A stretch of DNA of 39,945 bases from an uncultured Roseiflexaceae bacterium (GTDB lineage Bacteria > Chloroflexota > Chloroflexia > Chloroflexales > Roseiflexaceae). The position numbers and the translations under genes are program-made. Numbering within the stretch: the first letter of the stretch is position 1; each line of letters opens with the position of its first letter. Shown here in pieces: positions 36,157 to 39,945 of this stretch. The notes under the pieces were generated by a model. That model saw only the letters and a list, made by a program, of their open reading frames with translations. It had not been told where the DNA came from and made no database searches. The DNA lies in contig CALJIC010000193.1 of assembly GCA_937974195.1 (NCBI GenBank), forward strand, positions 1 to 39,945, read 5' to 3'.

Positions 36157-36165
36157 ACTATACCA
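36157..36165 (-). promoter_or_regulatory. Extended -10 promoter, near-leaderless start
   Basis: On the minus strand TGG-TATAGT (36165-36157) ends eight bases before the ATG at 36148. The predicted transcript starts at or within a base or two of the start codon, as at 31795. No good -35 is visible. Confidence 0.5.
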
Positions 36166-36392
36166 CACCACCGGGGCGAGCGATGATCGCGGCGATGACT
36201 CGATCTGCGGGCGCCTCGGCGCCGGGGGCCCGGCGGGTGCCCCACCGGGGTGGGAGCCGCGGGCGGCGCCCCGGCGGGCAGGGCAGAGCGGGGTTTCGAG
36301 ACACAGTTCGGAGAGAACGGGCGCCCATTTCGCGCAGCGCGAAGGCGGCGCTGCGGGCGCGCAAGAGATTGTAGTCCTAAGGAGATGACATA

Positions 36393-37397
36393 ATGCAACA
36401 GCGGAAGCGAATTCTGACCGGCGACCGGCCGACCGGGCGGATGCACCTCGGCCACTACGTGGGGACGCTGGCCAACCGGGTGCGGCTGCAGGACGAGTAC
36501 GAGTGCTTCTTCCTGGTGGCCGACCTGCACATGCTCACGACGCGCACCGAGCTGGAGCGGCTGCGGGAGACGCGGCAGAACATCCGGGACGTGGTGCTGG
36601 ACAACCTGAGCGTCGGGATCGACCCCGAGAAGTGCACCTACGTGCTGCAGAGCGCGGTGCCGGCCATCCCCCAGATCGCGCTGATCCTGGGCATGCTGAC
36701 CACCGTGCCGCGGCTGCAGCGGGTGCCGACGCTCAAGGAGGTGATGCAGGACCTGGAGATCGAGCAGCCCTCCTACGGGCTGCTGGGCTACCCGGTGCTG
36801 CAGGCGGCCGACATCCTGAGCGTGCGCGCGCACCTGGTGCCGGTGGGCAAGGACCAGGCCAGCCACCTGGAGGTCACGCGCGAGGTGGCGCGGCGCTTCA
36901 ACGGCCTGTATGGCCCGACGCTGCCGGAGCCGGACACGCTGATCGGCGACGTGCCGACGCTGGTGGGCACCGACGGCCAGGCGAAGATGAGCAAGAGCCT
37001 GGGCAACGCGATCTACCTGACCGACGACCCGAAGACGGTGGAGCAGAAGGTGCGCGGCATGTACACCGACCCGAACCGGATACGGGCGGACATCCCCGGC
37101 CGGGTGGAGGGCAACCCGGTGTTCATCTACCACGACGCGTTCAACCCGAACGTGGACGAGGTGAACGACCTGAAGGAGCGCTACCGCCAGGGCAAGGTGG
37201 GCGACGTGGAGGTGAAGCGCAAGCTGGCGGCGGCGATCAACAACTTCCTGGAGCCGATCCGCGAGCGGCGGGCGGCCTACGAGCGCAGGCCGCACATCGT
37301 CGAGGAGATCCTGGCGGAGGGCTCGCGCCGGGCGCAGGAGGAGGCGCAGCAGACCCTCGATATGATGCAGGAGGCGATGGGGCTGAAGTTTTTCTAG
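36393..37397 (+). CDS. trpS: Tryptophanyl-tRNA synthetase
   Basis: A 334-residue class Ic aminoacyl-tRNA synthetase that charges tRNA-Trp. The N-terminal HIGH-type signature is GDRPTGRMHLGHYVG and the KMSKS loop is AKMSKSLGN, both intact. QSAVPAIPQIALILGML and YPVLQAADILSV are typical TrpRS segments. Length is normal. TAAGGAGA upstream gives a good start at 36393. The 244-base gap upstream is GC-rich, with no convincing promoter or T-box. It is one of three tryptophan-related genes in the region. Confidence 0.97.
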   Translation: MQQRKRILTGDRPTGRMHLGHYVGTLANRVRLQDEYECFFLVADLHMLTTRTELERLRETRQNIRDVVLDNLSVGIDPEKCTYVLQSAVPAIPQIALILGMLTTVPRLQRVPTLKEVMQDLEIEQPSYGLLGYPVLQAADILSVRAHLVPVGKDQASHLEVTREVARRFNGLYGPTLPEPDTLIGDVPTLVGTDGQAKMSKSLGNAIYLTDDPKTVEQKVRGMYTDPNRIRADIPGRVEGNPVFIYHDAFNPNVDEVNDLKERYRQGKVGDVEVKRKLAAAINNFLEPIRERRAAYERRPHIVEEILAEGSRRAQEEAQQTLDMMQEAMGLKFF

Positions 37398-37480
37398 CGG
37401 CCGCTACGCGCGGCGGGCGGTGGGAGTGTCCCGCAGTAGCCGCTACGCGCGGCGGCGGCAGGGGGCGTCCCGTCGCCCCT

Positions 37481-37765
37481 GCACCCCACGGCCAGGGCCG
37501 TTGGCCCTGGACCCGAAAGGGAAGCCGCCTCGGTGGGGGCGCCCGTTGGCATGCCCGAGCACACGGGCGCCCGTTATCCAGCGGCGCGGGCGGCGCTCGG
37601 AGCCGCTACGCGCGGCGAGGGGGAACCGCACGCGCAATGGGCAATGGAGGACGATAGCCGTCCCTGGGTAACGGGCATCGGTGTGCTGAGGCATGAGCCG
37701 CCGGCAGCCGGCAGTGGAAAGCCTCGCTTTGGGGTCCAGGGGCGAAGCCCCGGCGCGGGGGTGCA
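37481..37765. repeat. Inverted-end repeat element, copy 2
   Basis: The left end (37481-37580) and right end (about 37663-37765) are inverted copies sharing GCACCCC, a GGGGC-GCCCC hairpin, GGACCCnAAAG and CATGCC(T/C)nAGCACAC-type blocks. The same ends occur at 21-400. The interior of about 80 bases differs between copies and contains no gene. The 689-base gap 37398-38086 is made of this element and the following hairpin array. Confidence 0.6.
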
Positions 37766-37793
37766 GGGGGCCGAGCAGGCCCCCACCCGGGGA

Positions 37794-38068
37794 GCGGGGC
37801 GGAGCGCCCGCAGACAGAGCGCGGGGAGCACCAAGTCGCAGGGCGCGGGGCGGAGCGCCCGCAGACGGAGCACGGGGAGCACCAAGTCGCAGGGCGCGGG
37901 GCGGAGCGCCCGCAGACAGAGCGCAGGGCGCGGGGCGGAGCGCCCGCTGAGGAAACACGAGAAGTACGGGGGCGCGGGGCGGAGCGCCCGCAGACAGAGC
38001 ACGAGAAGCACGGGGCGCGGGGCGGAGCGCCCGCAGACAGAGCGCGGGGAGCGGGGCGGAGCGCCCGC
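37794..38068 (+). repeat. Seven-copy hairpin array upstream of trpE
   Basis: The 18-base unit GCGGGGCGGAGCGCCCGC begins at 37794, 37845, 37896, 37930, 37974, 38017 and 38051. Spacings are 51, 51, 34, 44, 43 and 34 bases. Each unit folds into a hairpin with loop GGA. Spacers share variants of AGACAGAGC and GGGGAGCACCAAGTCGCAGG. The last unit ends 18 bases before the trpE start codon. Confidence 0.85.
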
Positions 38069-38086
38069 AAGCGAAAGGTCAAGCCA

Positions 38087-39655
38087 ATGCAGCTCAAACC
38101 CTCTTTCGACGAAATGAAGGCCCTGGTGGGCCAGGGCAACCTGTGCCCGATCTACGCTGAGGTCCTGGCCGACCTGGAGACGCCGGTCTCGGCCTTCCTC
38201 AAGGTCGCGCGCGGCCCGTGGAGCTTCCTGCTCGAGTCGGTCGAGGGCGGCACGCACATCGCGCGCTACTCCTTCATCGGCGCCGAGCCCTACCTGACGC
38301 TGCGCTTCGACGGCGGGACGGCGCACGCCGTCCAGGGCGGCTACAAGCAGACCCTGCCCTACGATGACCCGCTGCGGCTGCTCGGCTCGTATATGGGCGA
38401 CTACCGGCCGGTGCGGCTGCCGGACCTGCCGCTCTTCGTCGGCGGCGCAGTGGGCTACCTGGCCTACGACGCGGTGGACCGCTTCGAGCGCCTGCCGCGC
38501 CCCGAGCGCCGCGCCCCCTACGCTATGCCCGACGGCCTGTGGCAGTTCGTCGACACGCTGCTGGTGTTCGACCACCTGCGCCACAAGATCAAGGTCCTCA
38601 GCCACGTGCACCTGGACGCGCCGGACCTGGAGGCGGAGTACGGGCGCGCGGCCGCCAAGATCCAGGATCTGATCGAGCGCCTCGGGCGGCCGCTGCCTGC
38701 GGACCAGCGCCACGGGCACGGGCCGCTGCGTGTGGACGACGGCCGGCCGGCGGGCGGAGCGCGCGCCTCGTACGTGGCCAACTACGAGCCCTGGCCGGCC
38801 GAGGAGGAGCCGGGCGCCGGGCCGCCCCCGGTGTGCAGCAACGTGACCCAGGAGGAGTACGAGCGGCGGGTGCGCGTCGCGCAGGAGTACATCGCCGCCG
38901 GCGACATCTTCCAGGTCGTGCCGTCGCAGCGCTTCAGCCGGCCGGTGCGCGCGGACTCGTTCACCATCTACCGGGCGCTGCGGACGATCAACCCCTCGCC
39001 CTACATGTTCTACCTGCGCACCCCCGAGGGCGACCTGGTGGGCGCCTCGCCCGAGCTGCTGGTGCGCGTGGTGGACGGCCAGGTCACCACCCACCCGATC
39101 GCCGGAACGCGGCGCCGCGGCAAGGACGACGAGGAGGACGCCGCGCTCGCCGAGGAGCTGCTGGCCGACGAGAAGGAGCGCGCCGAGCACCTGATGCTGG
39201 TCGACCTCGGTCGCAACGACATCGGGCGGGTGGCCGAGGCCGGCAGCGTGCGCGTCCCGGTGTTCATGCGCGTGGAGAAGTTCAGCCACGTGATGCACCT
39301 CGTCAGCCACGTGACCGGTCGCCTCCGCCCGGACATGTCGGCGCTCGATGCGCTGCGCGCCGTGTTCCCGGCCGGCACGGTCAGCGGCGCCCCCAAGATC
39401 CGCGCGATGGAGATCATCGCCGAGCTCGAGGGGGAGCAGCGCGGGGTGTACGCCGGCGCCGTCGGCTACATCGGCTTCAACGGCGACCTGGACACCTGCA
39501 TCGCGCTGCGGACGATGGTGGTGCGCGACGGCATGGCCTACGTGCAGGCCGGCGGGGGCGTGGTGGCCGACAGCGACCCGGCCGAGGAGTACCGCGAGAG
39601 CTGCAACAAGGCGGCGGCGCTGCTGCGGGCGATCGAGGAGGCGGAGCAGCTTTAG
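38087..39655 (+). CDS. trpE: Anthranilate synthase component I
   Basis: A 522-residue chorismate-utilising enzyme that, with TrpG, makes anthranilate, the first step of tryptophan synthesis. The N-terminal tryptophan-feedback region includes LLESVEGGTHIARYSFIGAEP, whose LLES is the classical inhibitor-binding motif. The C-terminal chorismate-binding domain is intact: AGDIFQVVPSQRF, PSPYMFYLRTPEGDLVGASPE, HPIAGTRRRGKD, EHLMLVDLGRNDIGRV and FPAGTVSGAPKIRAMEII. AAAGG precedes the ATG by about seven bases. The unusual feature is its leader, a GC-rich hairpin array reaching almost to the start codon. trpG and others would be expected downstream, outside the window. Confidence 0.97.
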   Translation: MQLKPSFDEMKALVGQGNLCPIYAEVLADLETPVSAFLKVARGPWSFLLESVEGGTHIARYSFIGAEPYLTLRFDGGTAHAVQGGYKQTLPYDDPLRLLGSYMGDYRPVRLPDLPLFVGGAVGYLAYDAVDRFERLPRPERRAPYAMPDGLWQFVDTLLVFDHLRHKIKVLSHVHLDAPDLEAEYGRAAAKIQDLIERLGRPLPADQRHGHGPLRVDDGRPAGGARASYVANYEPWPAEEEPGAGPPPVCSNVTQEEYERRVRVAQEYIAAGDIFQVVPSQRFSRPVRADSFTIYRALRTINPSPYMFYLRTPEGDLVGASPELLVRVVDGQVTTHPIAGTRRRGKDDEEDAALAEELLADEKERAEHLMLVDLGRNDIGRVAEAGSVRVPVFMRVEKFSHVMHLVSHVTGRLRPDMSALDALRAVFPAGTVSGAPKIRAMEIIAELEGEQRGVYAGAVGYIGFNGDLDTCIALRTMVVRDGMAYVQAGGGVVADSDPAEEYRESCNKAAALLRAIEEAEQL

Positions 39656-39945
39656 AACCAAGAACCGAGAACCAAGAACCAAGAACTGTGAGGACCAAGA
39701 ACTAAGAACTAAGAACTAAGAACTAAGAACCAATGAGGGGCCAAGAACTAAGGAGATAAGAACCAAGAACCAAGAACCGGGACTTAGGAGGCAGAGCCGC
39801 GACCCTTTATTTGACCAGTTCCCGGTTCTGAGCTCCGGCGGCTGTCCAGGGCCCTAAGTGCTGACCCGCTGTCCCTAGCTCTAGGTTCTGGGATCTGGCA
39901 CTAGGTTCTGGCACGAGGTTCTGAGTTCTCAGGCGCTGGGTTCTC
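39655..39945. repeat. Heptanucleotide array that switches orientation
   Basis: From 39655 to about 39780 the unit AAGAACY occurs in 14 GAACC/GAACT copies, mostly in 7-base register. From about 39820 to the window end the complementary form GGTTCTG (or AGTTCTC) occurs at least six times at looser spacing. The two halves could pair into a large cruciform or hairpin. No coding region is visible, and the array may continue beyond the window. Confidence 0.8.

Noticed and set aside
36235..36275. T-box-like GGGGTGGGAGCCGCGGG upstream of trpS
   Set aside because: It has an extra base in the core, no CGTCCC partner, no terminator with T-tract and too little room for a stem I.
37794..38068. CRISPR-like periodicity
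   Set aside because: Spacings are unequal (34-51), spacers resemble each other, units are GC-only hairpins, and no cas gene is present.
37533..38117. Open frame through the hairpin array (repeated GGAERPQT/RSARRQS-type peptides)
   Set aside because: Its sequence is only the translated repeat; it has no ribosome binding site and overlaps the trpE start.

Overview
The window is about 70% GC. It carries long runs of co-directional genes separated by GC-rich hairpin repeats. The gene content points to Chloroflexota, probably class Chloroflexia (the Roseiflexus/Kouleothrix side): several Gfo/Idh/MocA oxidoreductases, a trehalose-type ABC importer, a TreS-maltokinase fusion, a TrpB2-type tryptophan synthase behind a T-box leader, and a seven-transmembrane-like protein ending in a sensor-type tail without a kinase. 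The taxonomic call is inference from gene families, not from a marker gene. No rRNA, tRNA, CRISPR array, phage gene or transposase was seen.

Layout. 1-645: repeat DNA with long inverted ends. 646-1638: Gfo/Idh oxidoreductase. 1795-5646: a small EACC1-like protein followed by a very long protein that joins an M28 aminopeptidase to a metzincin-like metallopeptidase; a perfect ribosome binding site and ATG sit exactly at the junction. 5709-10877 (minus): an RND multidrug-type pump and its lipoprotein adaptor, divergent from a TetR repressor (11062-11661) across a promoter/operator region. 11726-15975 (minus): a sugar isomerase/epimerase-like TIM barrel, a GH13-like protein that has lost its catalytic residues, and a polyprenyl synthase with its own promoter. 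16254-18007: a soluble PQQ-type sugar dehydrogenase lipoprotein and a receiver-like protein, closed by a terminator.

18193-25135 is a carbohydrate module: solute-binding lipoprotein, two MalF/MalG-type permeases and a bifunctional trehalose synthase/maltokinase whose kinase half has His in place of the Brenner-motif Asp. 25173-28795 holds three more Gfo/Idh oxidoreductases. With the isomerase-like barrel and the GH13-like protein, these suggest uptake and oxidation/epimerisation of a disaccharide or its keto-sugars; no ATPase for the importer is encoded here. 28938-31795 has an SlyD-type prolyl isomerase, a multi-pass membrane protein and a conserved protein of unknown role.

31877-39655 is tryptophan related. 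A consensus promoter drives a T-box leader with a probable UGG (Trp) specifier and a clear terminator, in front of trpB2. Then come a tautomerase-fold protein lacking the catalytic Pro1, a six-hairpin glycosidase on the opposite strand, trpS, a long repeat-rich gap and trpE. The window ends in a heptanucleotide array that switches orientation.
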